Source of the DNA: Halomonas campaniensis
Lineage (GTDB): Bacteria; Pseudomonadota; Gammaproteobacteria; Pseudomonadales; Halomonadaceae
Assembly: GCF_002211105.1 (NCBI RefSeq)
Contig: NZ_JPUA01000049.1
Coordinates: 91,863 to 155,862, forward strand
DNA: 64,000 bases
Reading direction: 5' to 3'
Position 1 is the first letter of the stretch. Each line of letters opens with the position of its first letter. The position numbers and the translations under genes are program-made. Below, one piece after another: positions 37,293 to 45,572 of the stretch. The notes below the pieces were generated by a model. It was not told the DNA's origin, did no database searches, and saw only the letters and a program-made list of their open reading frames with translations.

Positions 37293-37970
37293 TCAGTAGC
37301 GCCAGGTAGCGCCTAGCTGCTGTGGCCCTACGTTTAGTGCATATTCACCAGGGATGGTAATCGGCCCCAGCGATAGATTGGCGGGCTGGAAGCGGTTAAT
37401 CGCCGAAGACGCCTGATTTGGCTGCGACCAAATTTGTAGCTCGTTAACCAGCATGCCGGTGGCAAAGTTAATAGCGCCGTCGCTTTCCCGGCCATCGGCG
37501 GCAATCACCGCGCCCGCCACGCCATTGACCACCAACGAGCTCACCCGGGCACCCCAGCCGCGCCGTTCGCGTTCGGCTTGGGCGAGCTGCAAGCCCAGCG
37601 CCTGCACGCCGCTTAAATCGCCGCTGGCTTTTAAGCGCTCATACTCCGCCAATGCCGCTGGGTGCGGCTGGCGGTCGGTCAGCATACCGGCCACGGCCAG
37701 GGCGGATTTCACCACGCCCACCCGGGCATCAAAGCGGTCATCCGGGTCGCTCGCTTCGCTGGATTGGTAAGCGTTCACCGCCAAGCTGGTGCCGTAAATG
37801 CCCGTCCAGCCCCACTGCCAAACAGTGGCGTGGCTGGCGCCGTTCTCAAATACCTCATCGTACTCACTCCACTGCCCATCGGTTGGTGCCTGGGCTTGTG
37901 CCTGTAGAGAGGCAGGCAGAACGACCACCAGGGTGGTGACCAGCGCAGCAAAAAGACGAAAAGCATGCAT
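37293..37970 (-). CDS. Secreted protein of unknown function
   Basis: From ATG at 37970 (MHAFRLFAALVTTLVVVLP) it is 225 aa with a signal peptide cut near LQAQA. The rest is soluble, with WQWGWTGIYGTSLAVNAYQ, a helical region VGVVKSALAVAGMLTDRQPHPAA and a C-terminus of likely beta character (SLGPITIPGEYALNVG). I recognise no family. It stands alone between the zinc operon and a non-coding stretch. Confidence 0.75.
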   Translation of the reverse strand: MHAFRLFAALVTTLVVVLPASLQAQAQAPTDGQWSEYDEVFENGASHATVWQWGWTGIYGTSLAVNAYQSSEASDPDDRFDARVGVVKSALAVAGMLTDRQPHPAALAEYERLKASGDLSGVQALGLQLAQAERERRGWGARVSSLVVNGVAGAVIAADGRESDGAINFATGMLVNELQIWSQPNQASSAINRFQPANLSLGPITIPGEYALNVGPQQLGATWRY

Positions 37971-38407
37971 GAAGAAGTGCCTATATCGGGGAGCGGTAGC
38001 GCTAAGCGTAGCACGCAAATCAAATGAGACTAGGGGGCAGGGTGACGAAGTGTGCGCTGCCGCCCAGGAAGTTGTGGTTAGATTTAAGATATGTGCCCTT
38101 GGCACCGCCGCGCGGTGCTTTCGCGGGTGCGCTGACGCTTACGCCGCGCTACTCGGAATGTGCATGATGTTTAACAAGTGGGAAGTGTGTGTTATCGCCC
38201 AGGTAGCTTAGGAAAGGTGTGGGAGTGCGAGTCTTCCCATCCGCAGTGCGTTTCAGCCGAGGCCGTTTTAAATAAAGCTGGCTTTAAGGTGTGTGTCCGT
38301 GGCACCGCTGCGCTGACGCTACTTGATGTGTTGCTTGGTTGTTTAACTTTGCGCGAAAAAGCCACCGTGTTGGTGGCTTGTCCGGTGAGTTTAAAAAACG
38401 CGAAGCT
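37971..38407. other. Non-coding stretch with a degenerate duplicated segment
   Basis: No convincing gene is visible in these 437 bases. Two related segments occur: TTTAAGATATGTGCCC TTGGCACCGC from 38083, and TTTAAGGTGTGTGTCC GTGGCACCGC from 38283. Both are followed by GCGCTGACGCT. The last 50 bases contain the terminator of the next minus-strand gene. Confidence 0.5.
38356..38377 (-). terminator. Terminator after the 100-aa acidic protein gene
   Basis: On the minus strand GCCACC-AACAC-GGTGGC is followed by TTTTTC, about 30 bases after the stop at 38408. Confidence 0.75.
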
Positions 38408-38710
38408 TTAATCTTCTTTCGGCGCTGTTTCCATGGCGCGTTTGTCGTCAGGTACACGGACGATGTGGCCGACTTCCAGCTTGTGGTGGCTTTGGTGGCG
38501 GCCGCCTTTGGTGTCGATGATGGCGGCGACTTCGCCGATGCTGACGGCGTCCTCTTCTCGGTAGGCTTCAACTTTGACGCGCACCATGGCGCCTTGGTAA
38601 CGGGCGGAAATAATGTCGCCTGGATCGGGAGCGTGGTGATCCGGGTCGTTTTTAAAGTACTCCGCTACGCTGGCGCTGCCGGGTTCGTCCCATTCAATAT
38701 GCTGATGCAT
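38408..38710 (-). CDS. Small acidic protein of unknown function
   Basis: The 100-aa product opens MHQHIEWDEPGSASVAEYFK. It has a likely beta-rich middle (DIISARYQGAMVRVKVEAYREEDAVSIGEV) and a KLEVGHIVRVPDD end, which looks like a small barrel. No signal peptide or membrane segment is seen. A terminator follows the stop, so it is probably a single-gene unit. Function unknown. Confidence 0.65.
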   Translation of the reverse strand: MHQHIEWDEPGSASVAEYFKNDPDHHAPDPGDIISARYQGAMVRVKVEAYREEDAVSIGEVAAIIDTKGGRHQSHHKLEVGHIVRVPDDKRAMETAPKED

Positions 38711-38769
38711 CGCTTTCTTCCTTGTTTAGATAAGAGTGCTTTGTAGGGTGTTGCTTTAGTGTAGTGCGC

Positions 38770-39735
38770 TCAACCGCTTACTTCCTCCGAGTCTTCTTCA
38801 GTTTGTGCTTCAACTACCGGCTGCCCCACGTACTGAAACAGGAAGTTGAGCGCTGCCGGTAGGCTAGCCCGCCATACCTGCCATGTGTGGCCGCCGGGGT
38901 AGAGGTCGAGGCGCACGTTATTGGGCTGAATGCGCTCCATGGCTTGGCGCAGGATGCGGGCGTGGAATTCCGCGTCGTAAACGTCGCTACGCCCGGCGCT
39001 GATATACAGCGGTACGGGGGAGAGGTCGCCCTCTTCTTCAGTGCCGCGGGGGGTTACGCGCAGGCGATACTCTTCCAAATAGGCGGTGTAGTTAAGGTTT
39101 TGCCATAGCTCGCGGTCAAACTGGCCCTGCTCATTGCGAAAGGCCGGGTGGCGCCAAGCGGAGGAGTTGCTTGGTGGCAGGGGGGCGTAGCTGGCGGGGC
39201 TTAACGCGGCCACCGCGGCAAACAGTTCAGGCCGCTCCAGGGCAAAATTGAGCGCGCCGTAACCACCGGCGGAGAGGCCTGCTATGCCACGCAGATGGCG
39301 CTCTTGGCCCACTCGGTAGGTCGTTTCCACATGGGGCATTAGGTCGTTAAAAAACGCGCTACGGGCGGGTTCGTTGTGGCCATCCACCCACCAACTGCGG
39401 CTGCCGGGCATAATGAACACGGCCGGAGGAATATGCCCGGCGGCGATTAACCTATCCGCCACCTGCTGTAAATTGCCGCGAGAAACCCAGTCGCGGTCAG
39501 TGCCAAAAGAGCCGTGCAACATATAAACGACCGGATAAACGTCTGTCGCTTGGTCGTCATAATGATCGGGTAAATAGACACTGTAGGGGTAGTCGTAACC
39601 TAGCGTGGGCGAGTAAAACTGATGGTGCTCGACCTCGCTGGCGAATGAATGTCCACTGAACGTCAGCCAGCCAATAAACGCGGTGAGTAGGGCGTGAAAT
39701 CGGTACGAGAATACTGGTGGCTTGGGGATGAACAC
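38770..39735 (-). CDS. Secreted esterase of the alpha/beta-hydrolase (esterase D/feruloyl esterase) type
   Basis: The 321-aa protein starts at GTG 39735, behind a GGAGG site, and has a signal sequence ending near SFA (about residue 32). The nucleophile elbow GLSAGG puts Ser at residue 155. The acid (SAGRSDVYDAE) and histidine (PGGHTWQVW) follow, and HGSFGTDRDW forms the oxyanion area. The C-terminus is acidic (EEDSEEVSG). The substrate is unknown; antigen 85-like folds hydrolyse or transfer acyl groups. Confidence 0.85.
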   Translation of the reverse strand: MFIPKPPVFSYRFHALLTAFIGWLTFSGHSFASEVEHHQFYSPTLGYDYPYSVYLPDHYDDQATDVYPVVYMLHGSFGTDRDWVSRGNLQQVADRLIAAGHIPPAVFIMPGSRSWWVDGHNEPARSAFFNDLMPHVETTYRVGQERHLRGIAGLSAGGYGALNFALERPELFAAVAALSPASYAPLPPSNSSAWRHPAFRNEQGQFDRELWQNLNYTAYLEEYRLRVTPRGTEEEGDLSPVPLYISAGRSDVYDAEFHARILRQAMERIQPNNVRLDLYPGGHTWQVWRASLPAALNFLFQYVGQPVVEAQTEEDSEEVSG

Positions 39736-39893
39736 GTTTCCTCCGGGAATTAAAGCTGTTCAATGGGGTCGGACAGCGCGAAGGCTTTTATTGTTCATCA
39801 TAGGTATAGACGAATACGACAGGCAGTTAGCAACGTCACTCATTATCGCCATACAAAATGCCAAGGTAGGGGAAGGTAGCGGCGGGAGGCCCA

Positions 39894-40925
39894 ATGCGGA
39901 AAATTGAAGAGATCTATTGGTTGCGTGCTTACGGCTGTATAGCCGTTTTTTTGTTTCACTTACTAGATCACGTCAATCAACGCCTCGATAACGTCGCTAC
40001 CGATTTGATGCGCATACCGCTGGTGTTGGGTACGCCGATTTTCCTGTTTATTGCCGTTTTTGTGTTCGCCGTTCGCTACGATAAATCTGTGCCGGAAGGA
40101 TTTCTTGCCCAGCGCGTGAAGTATGTGATGGTGCCGTATTTTGTGTATGGCTTTATTTATTCGACGGCTGAATGGGTAAGGTTAGAGGCCTCCGATGAGC
40201 CGGTGGGATTGGTGGCCAATGCCATTGAGTATTATGTGTACGCGGGCTGGCATGGCTATTTTTTGATTATCGCGATGCAGTTTTATGTGGCCTACTGGTT
40301 ATTTACCCGCTGGCAGCTGTGGCGCTTGAACCCAGTGCCGTGGCTGTGGGGCGCTTGTATCATCAGCATGGGGTATTGGGGATTGGCCGACTGGTTTGAC
40401 GTTGACCTGCCCGGCTACCTGCTGTGGATCGCGCCGCTGGGGTGGATCTATGTGTTTTTCCTGGCGCTGGTTCTGGTGCGCTACTACCCGCTAACCTCTG
40501 AGAGCGTGCTGCTGGCACACCCCGCCTGGATGCAGCAGATGGCTCGCCCACTGTGGTTGGGGCTGCTGGTGGCGCTGATTATTGCGGCGACCTTCGCTGG
40601 TTGGCTGGCATTCTCTTCCAAAGAGGTGTGGGTCATTCCGTTCTTCGTCCTGTTTACGCTCTGCGCCATGCGCTACTTGGCGGGGCGTCCTGCGCCTTTG
40701 TGGGTGCGCCACGTCAATGCATATTCGTTCGGCATTTACTTGGCTCACCCCATGTTCTTTGTGCTCACCGATCTGGCTGTCGAGCCGTTATCGTTGCCCA
40801 TTGGCCTCTACGCGCTGTTGCTTATGGTGGTTGGGGTGGTGGGGTCAGTGGGGCTTAATAAACTGGCGAATACTACTACAGCAGGCGCGATGCTATTCGG
40901 CAAGCAGTTGAAGGTAAGCCATTAA
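39894..40925 (+). CDS. Acyltransferase 3 family membrane protein
   Basis: The 343-aa product begins MRKIEEIYWLRAYGCIAVFLFHLLDHV, with the Arg and His typical of the acyltransferase 3 active site. It has about ten membrane segments. These enzymes O-acylate cell-surface sugars or lipids (OafA/WecH type). A GGGAGG site precedes the ATG. It is a lone gene between a divergent esterase and a convergent GT-like gene, and its acceptor is unknown. Confidence 0.85.
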   Translation: MRKIEEIYWLRAYGCIAVFLFHLLDHVNQRLDNVATDLMRIPLVLGTPIFLFIAVFVFAVRYDKSVPEGFLAQRVKYVMVPYFVYGFIYSTAEWVRLEASDEPVGLVANAIEYYVYAGWHGYFLIIAMQFYVAYWLFTRWQLWRLNPVPWLWGACIISMGYWGLADWFDVDLPGYLLWIAPLGWIYVFFLALVLVRYYPLTSESVLLAHPAWMQQMARPLWLGLLVALIIAATFAGWLAFSSKEVWVIPFFVLFTLCAMRYLAGRPAPLWVRHVNAYSFGIYLAHPMFFVLTDLAVEPLSLPIGLYALLLMVVGVVGSVGLNKLANTTTAGAMLFGKQLKVSH

Positions 40926-40986
40926 AGGTAAGTAAATTGACGACAGCAATAAGGCAAGCGCTAGTAGGAACCGGCGTAAAGGGTAA

Positions 40987-41610
40987 TCAGGGACGTGGCG
41001 TGACCGCCGCTTCGGGATTAGGCAGCATAGGGTCGTCGTCTGGTTCATCCACTTGGCTAAGCAAGTGTCCGCTGTAGGTTTTCAAGCGGGTGGGGCAGGC
41101 GTGTAAACGCTGCAGAAAATCGTCTATCGCGCTGTTATCGTCAAGCTCTGGGTCAAACCCACCCAAGCGCTCTAGCCAGGCGCGTCTAACGGCAATATAG
41201 GGCGGAAAGATCAAAGCACTTGCTAATAAGCGCCGTAGGATGCGTTCCGACAGCGTTGGCCGGGTGAAGCCGATGATTAAGGCATCAAGGGTATACGTGT
41301 TGAGCTGTGGGTAGAGTGCGCCCCAGAGGTCGGCAGATAGCGGCTTTTTCTGCAGCGCAATGATGAGCCACTCCGCTTGACTGGCAGACGCAGCTTTATT
41401 GAGGCGGGCGCCCAGGGGCCGCGCTGGCGTAATCAGCGAGTGCGCGTGGTAGCGCTTTTCAATAGCACTGAGGCGCTCCTGTGCTTTAGTGGCCGTTACC
41501 AAAATAGGCAGTAAGTGATCGGCCACACCAGACTCACGTATGGATTTTAAGTGGCGTGGCAACATCTCACCCGTCACCATGGCATCAACGATAAAGCAGA
41601 CCGATCCCAT
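40987..41610 (-). CDS. Uncharacterised protein with glycosyltransferase 2-like features
   Basis: The 207-aa protein starts MGSVCFIVDAMVTGEMLPRHLKSI behind GGAG. The late stretch VRRAWLERLGGFDPELDDNSAIDDF resembles the acceptor-site region of family 2 glycosyltransferases. No clear DxD motif is visible, so it may be degenerate or act on an unusual donor. It ends with PNPEAAVTPRP. Confidence in the family is low. Confidence 0.55.
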   Translation of the reverse strand: MGSVCFIVDAMVTGEMLPRHLKSIRESGVADHLLPILVTATKAQERLSAIEKRYHAHSLITPARPLGARLNKAASASQAEWLIIALQKKPLSADLWGALYPQLNTYTLDALIIGFTRPTLSERILRRLLASALIFPPYIAVRRAWLERLGGFDPELDDNSAIDDFLQRLHACPTRLKTYSGHLLSQVDEPDDDPMLPNPEAAVTPRP

Positions 41611-41726
41611 TTGCCGACTCCGTTTGTGAGCAAATCTATCAATTTGTAATTTATTGTAGTAGCGGGTTTATTTGAGTAGCAAGTAAAAAAACTTGCGGGC
41701 CAAAAAAGAGTGCTCAGCACATTGAA

Positions 41727-41743
41727 TGCACTATAAAAGAGCA
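41727..41743 (+). promoter_or_regulatory. NtrC-type enhancer site upstream of glnA
   Basis: TGCAC-TATAAAA-GAGCA matches the NtrC dyad TGCAC-N7-GTGCA with one mismatch. It sits about 180 bases upstream of the sigma-54 promoter. A second weaker match (TGCCA-TAT-TGGTGCA) ends at 41900, just before that promoter. Confidence 0.55.
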
Positions 41744-41903
41744 TTAGTCGTTATTTTTGTTCTATTTTGGTGCGTTATAAGGGTTTTAGGTGACCTTTAA
41801 GGCCGTGTTTAGCCGTTATGCGTCATCAAGAGGCATTGAAATCCATTTTTTATTATTTATAAAACAAGCAGTTGTTGTTTTTTGATGCCATATTGGTGCA
41901 GTG

Positions 41904-41920
41904 TTGGCATGCTCTCTGCA
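41904..41920 (+). promoter_or_regulatory. Sigma-54 promoter of glnA
   Basis: TTGGCATGCTCTCTGCA has GG at 41906-41907 and GC at 41918-41919, the required 12-base spacing of -24/-12 elements (consensus TTGGCACG-N4-TTGCA). Transcription would start near 41931, giving a leader of about 210 bases. Confidence 0.7.
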
Positions 41921-42142
41921 TTGTATTTGGTAGCGGCTAGCGGGTCGTAGGCATAAGCCTTGCGGCGTGCTAAAACGATAGCCGGTCTGAAATGCTCGCT
42001 GAGCGATTTGTTAAAAAAGTCAGGCAAACGTTGAGCGAACAAGAATGACAAACGTGCGGTTTAGCACGTATTTTGTCGAACAACACTTTTATCGGTAGCT
42101 TACTGTCGTTAGCTTTAAGCCACGCTCATACCGGAGGACACT

Positions 42143-43549
42143 ATGTCAGCCAAGACTCTCGCGCTAATTGAAGAACACGATGTTAAATGGGTAGATCTGC
42201 GTTTTACCGATACTCGCGGTAAAGAGCAGCACGTGACCGTGCCTGCCCGCGATGTTGACGAAGAATTCTTCGAGAATGGCCAAATGTTCGATGGCTCTTC
42301 GATTGAAGGCTGGAAGGGCATTAACGAATCCGACATGATTCTGCGCCCGGAAGACGGTACGGGTTACCTCGACCCCTTCACCGAAGATGCGACACTGGTG
42401 CTGCGCTGCGACATCATCGAGCCGGCCACTATGCAGGGCTACGATCGTGACCCGCGCTCTATTGCTAAGCGTGCAGAGGCTTACCTGCAGTCAACCGGTC
42501 TGGGCGACACCGCGTTCTTCGGCCCCGAGCCTGAATTCTTTATCTTTGACGAAGTGCATTGGAAGTCTGATATCCAGGGCTCCATGTACAAAATCACTTC
42601 CGACGAAGGCGCTTGGGCAACCGACAGTGTCGTTGAAGGCGGCAACCTGGGCCACCGCCCGCGCGTTAAAGGCGGCTATTTCCCGGTTCCTCCGGTCGAT
42701 AGCTTCCACGATATTCGTGGCGCAATGTGTAATACCCTGGAAGCGATTGGTCAGACCGTCGAGGTTCATCACCACGAGGTTTCCAACGCAGGTCAGAACG
42801 AAATCGGCGTTAAATTCAACACGCTGGTGAAGAAAGCTGACGAAGTGCAAGAAATGAAATACGTGATCCACAACGTGGCCCACGCGTATGGCAAAACGGC
42901 CACCTTTATGCCGAAGCCGCTGGTCGGTGATAACGGTTCGGGTATGCACGTGCACCAGTCGTTCTGGAAAGATGGTAACAACCAGTTCGCCGGTGATGAG
43001 TATGCTGGCCTGTCTGAAATGGCGCTTTTCTACATTGGCGGCATCATCAAGCACGCCCGTGCCCTAAACGCCTTTACTAACGCTTCTACCAACTCGTACA
43101 AGCGTCTGGTGCCTGGCTTTGAAGCGCCGGTTATGCTGGCTTACAGCGCCCGCAACCGCTCGGCTTCGATCCGTATTCCTTACACCGCTAGCCCGAAAGG
43201 CAAGCGTGTTGAAGCGCGCTTCCCTGATCCGACTGCCAACCCCTACCTGGCGTTCTCGGCCATGTTGATGGCGGGTATCGACGGTATCAAGAACAAGATC
43301 CATCCTGGCGATGCCATGGACAAAAACCTGTACGACCTGCCGCCAGAAGAAGGCAAGTCAGTACCGACCGTGGCGCACAGCCTGGATCAAGCCCTGGAAG
43401 CCCTCGACGCTGACCGTGCGTTCCTGACCGAAGGCGGTGTGTTCACCGACGAAATGATCGATGCCTACATCGAACTCAAGATGGAAGAAGTAGAGCGTAT
43501 TCGTATGACCACTCACCCCATCGAGTTTGATATGTACTACAGTTGTTAA
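42143..43549 (+). CDS. glnA: Glutamine synthetase, type I
   Basis: The 468-aa enzyme makes glutamine from glutamate, ammonia and ATP, and forms dodecamers. The metal-binding FFGPEPEFF and [10 protein letters not shown] motifs and the ATP-site NRSASIRIP are present. The adenylylation tyrosine lies in [11 protein letters not shown], so activity is likely controlled by GlnE and PII. A GGAGG site precedes the start. It heads the glnA-DUF4124-glnL-glnG module and has a sigma-54 promoter. Confidence 0.98.
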   Translation: MSAKTLALIEEHDVKWVDLRFTDTRGKEQHVTVPARDVDEEFFENGQMFDGSSIEGWKGINESDMILRPEDGTGYLDPFTEDATLVLRCDIIEPATMQGYDRDPRSIAKRAEAYLQSTGLGDTAFFGPEPEFFIFDEVHWKSDIQGSMYKITSDEGAWATDSVVEGGNLGHRPRVKGGYFPVPPVDSFHDIRGAMCNTLEAIGQTVEVHHHEVSNAGQNEIGVKFNTLVKKADEVQEMKYVIHNVAHAYGKTATFMPKPLVGDNGSGMHVHQSFWKDGNNQFAGDEYAGLSEMALFYIGGIIKHARALNAFTNASTNSYKRLVPGFEAPVMLAYSARNRSASIRIPYTASPKGKRVEARFPDPTANPYLAFSAMLMAGIDGIKNKIHPGDAMDKNLYDLPPEEGKSVPTVAHSLDQALEALDADRAFLTEGGVFTDEMIDAYIELKMEEVERIRMTTHPIEFDMYYSC

Positions 43550-43640
43550 GTACAGCTGTTAAGTACAGCTGCTAATCAGCGCTACGCGCCCCTGGCTGTT
43601 ACTATCAGCCAGGCGGTGGTAACAATGATTGCTAAGAGAA

Positions 43641-43662
43641 CCCCGCTACGGCGGGGTTTTTT
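43641..43662 (+). terminator. Rho-independent terminator after glnA
   Basis: CCCCGC-TACG-GCGGGG is followed by TTTTTT, about 90 bases after the glnA stop. It should limit read-through into the DUF4124 gene and glnL. A 13-base direct repeat (TTAAGTACAGCTG) lies between the stop and this hairpin. Confidence 0.9.
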
Positions 43663-43684
43663 GTTGGGGCTGAGGAGCGTGGCG

Positions 43685-44239
43685 ATGAGCAAGGTTAATA
43701 CAGTGGCCATGAGTAGCGTACTGGTTGCTGCCCTAGGTTTGGGGGGAGCCGCTGGCCTAGCATGGGGGCAGACGGTTTACCGGGTAACCGATCAGCACGG
43801 CAACGTTACCTTTACCGATAACCCAGGCAGCGGTGGTGAGGCGTTGGAATTGGCGCCGTTGCCCAGCCTGCCGCCTGCGTTAAGCGCTGCTCTTACTAGC
43901 CCCCATTCAAGTGCAGCCTCGCCCGCCGCTGTACGGCCACGCGGTAAACCGGGGCAGCCCTTTATGCCCTACGACCATTTTTCGATCGCTCTGCCCCAGC
44001 AAGGCGCACAGGTGGAAGAGGGAATGACCGCGGTGGAGGTGGCTATTGCGCCACCGTTGCGCGACGACCATCAGGTGCGGCTGTTGGTGAATGGCGAGAT
44101 TAGCCAGACAGCGCTGCACAGTGATGTCTTCTGGTTAACGGGCCTACCCACGGGGCGATACGAGCTCCAGGCAGAGCTGCTGGATAGCAGTCAGCGTTTG
44201 CAGCACCGCACTGCAACAGTGACGATTACGGTTCCTTGA
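43685..44239 (+). CDS. DUF4124 domain-containing exported protein
   Basis: I choose ATG at 43685 (MSKVNTVAMSSVLVAALGLG, 184 aa), which has GAGGAG upstream; earlier starts fall inside the glnA terminator. A signal sequence ends near AWG and the DUF4124 motif follows (YRVTDQHGNVTFTDNPG). A Pro/Ala-rich linker leads to a C-terminal beta-rich domain (MTAVEVAIAPPLRDDHQVRLLVNGE) of immunoglobulin-like character. It is commonly found between glnA and glnL in related bacteria. Function unknown. Confidence 0.8.
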   Translation: MSKVNTVAMSSVLVAALGLGGAAGLAWGQTVYRVTDQHGNVTFTDNPGSGGEALELAPLPSLPPALSAALTSPHSSAASPAAVRPRGKPGQPFMPYDHFSIALPQQGAQVEEGMTAVEVAIAPPLRDDHQVRLLVNGEISQTALHSDVFWLTGLPTGRYELQAELLDSSQRLQHRTATVTITVP

Positions 44240-44314
44240 AAGCACTTTCATAGACACGATGAGCAAAGCGCTACCAGAAAAAACAGCTCGATATACTCCC
44301 TTCCAAAACCTGAA

Positions 44315-44331
44315 TGCACTAAAGTGGTGCA
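44315..44331 (+). promoter_or_regulatory. NtrC-type enhancer site upstream of glnL
   Basis: TGCAC-TAAAGTG-GTGCA is an exact NtrC-type dyad (TGCAC-N7-GTGCA). It lies about 100 bases upstream of a sigma-54 promoter, a normal enhancer distance. Confidence 0.8.
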
Positions 44332-44426
44332 TTGGTAGGGGCGTTTGGCACGACTAGTGCGCTAAAACGATCCACCCGCTGCCGTTGCGATGCCCGCAAG
44401 CCGTGCAAATGGGCATCAATGCATAG

Positions 44427-44443
44427 TTGGCGCGCTTTTTGCA
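44427..44443 (+). promoter_or_regulatory. Sigma-54 promoter of glnL-glnG
   Basis: TTGGCGCGCTTTTTGCA has the -24 GG (44429-44430) and -12 GC (44441-44442) at 12-base spacing and differs from consensus at one base. Transcription would start near 44454, 30 bases before the glnL start. Confidence 0.8.
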
Positions 44444-44483
44444 GCTTCCTCATTGATCATCCACCTGTAGGTCTGTATCGGCG

Positions 44484-45572
44484 ATGGAAGACGCGATTTT
44501 TCAGGACACCACCATGCATCAGCGTTTGCTTGAACATCTCACCACGGCGGTACTGCTGCTAGACGGCGAACTGCGAGTGCGCTGGATGAACCCTGCCGCT
44601 GAAGCGTTGCTAGCGGTCAGCCTTAGCCGTGTTCACGGCATCAGCCTGGATACGCTACTCGGCGGGGATGAGAGCATTGACGATGTGTTAGCCAAGGCGC
44701 GAGATGCGTTTCACCCCTATACCCAGCGCGAAGCGCGCATTACCCCGCTGAACAGCGAACCGTTGACGGTTGACTACACGGTGACGCCGTTATCTGACGA
44801 TGAGCTGCTGCTGGAAGTAGAGCCGCGGGATCGGTTGATGCAGATCTCCCGGGAAGAGGCGCTCACCACCCGCCAGGAGACCATCAAGGTGCTCGCCCGG
44901 GGGCTCGCCCACGAAGTCAAAAACCCCCTGGGTGGCATCCGCGGGGCGGCACAGCTATTGGAGCGGGATCTAGTCGACCCGGCGCTGCGCGAATATACCC
45001 ATATCATTGTGGAGGAGGTAGATCGGCTGCGCGACCTGGTCGACTCCATGCTCGGCCCTAACCGCATTCTTAAGCATGAGCCGGTCAATATTCACAAAGT
45101 GCTCGAGCGAGTGCGGGCGCTGCTGATTGCCGAGCACCCGTGCGTGACGATTAGTCGTGATTACGATCCCAGCTTGCCCGACCTTTCCGGCGATGAGTCG
45201 CAAATGATTCAGGCGGTGCTCAACGTGGCCCGTAATGCGGTGCAGGCCATGAGCGACGCGCAAACACCGGAACCTTCTTTAATACTGCGTACCCGCGCTC
45301 GCCGCCAATTCACCCTGGGGGCTGAACGCCACCGGCTGGTCAGCGAAGTCGCCGTGGTCGATAACGGCCCAGGTATTCCTCCTGCGCTGCAGGAAACGCT
45401 GTTTTACCCCATGGTGTCGGGGCGCGCGGAGGGCAGTGGTCTAGGGCTCTCTATCGCCCAGTCGATTTTGCACCAGCATCAAGGGTTGATCGAGTGCGAC
45501 TCACGCCCTGGACACACCGAATTTCGTTTACTGATTCCCATGGTTGTTAATTTCACCGGAGAAGCGTCATGA
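44484..45572 (+). CDS. glnL: Nitrogen regulation sensor histidine kinase NtrB
   Basis: The 362-aa cytosolic kinase has a PAS domain (about 10-120, with LLDGELRVRWMNPAAEALL). The H box LARGLAHEVKNPLGGIRG follows, then N box VLNVARNAVQAM and G boxes DNGPGIPP and GSGLGLSIAQ. It phosphorylates or dephosphorylates NtrC depending on PII. An alternative start at 44514 is possible. Its stop overlaps the glnG start (ATGA). Confidence 0.96.
   Translation: MEDAIFQDTTMHQRLLEHLTTAVLLLDGELRVRWMNPAAEALLAVSLSRVHGISLDTLLGGDESIDDVLAKARDAFHPYTQREARITPLNSEPLTVDYTVTPLSDDELLLEVEPRDRLMQISREEALTTRQETIKVLARGLAHEVKNPLGGIRGAAQLLERDLVDPALREYTHIIVEEVDRLRDLVDSMLGPNRILKHEPVNIHKVLERVRALLIAEHPCVTISRDYDPSLPDLSGDESQMIQAVLNVARNAVQAMSDAQTPEPSLILRTRARRQFTLGAERHRLVSEVAVVDNGPGIPPALQETLFYPMVSGRAEGSGLGLSIAQSILHQHQGLIECDSRPGHTEFRLLIPMVVNFTGEAS

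Larger units (their letters stand above)
41611..42142 (+). promoter_or_regulatory. Long regulatory region upstream of glnA
   Basis: This AT-rich 532-base stretch holds no convincing gene; a 64-aa minus-strand ORF is possible but lacks support. It contains a sigma-54 promoter and NtrC-like sites described separately. The rest shows no feature I can name. Confidence 0.6.

Noticed and set aside
38178-38411. A 77-codon plus-strand frame in the gene-free stretch near 38.2 kb
   Set aside because: It runs through the minus-strand terminator at 38356-38377 and has no ribosome-binding site.
41857-42051. A 64-codon minus-strand frame upstream of glnA
   Set aside because: It covers the sigma-54 promoter of glnA and lacks a ribosome-binding site or known relatives.
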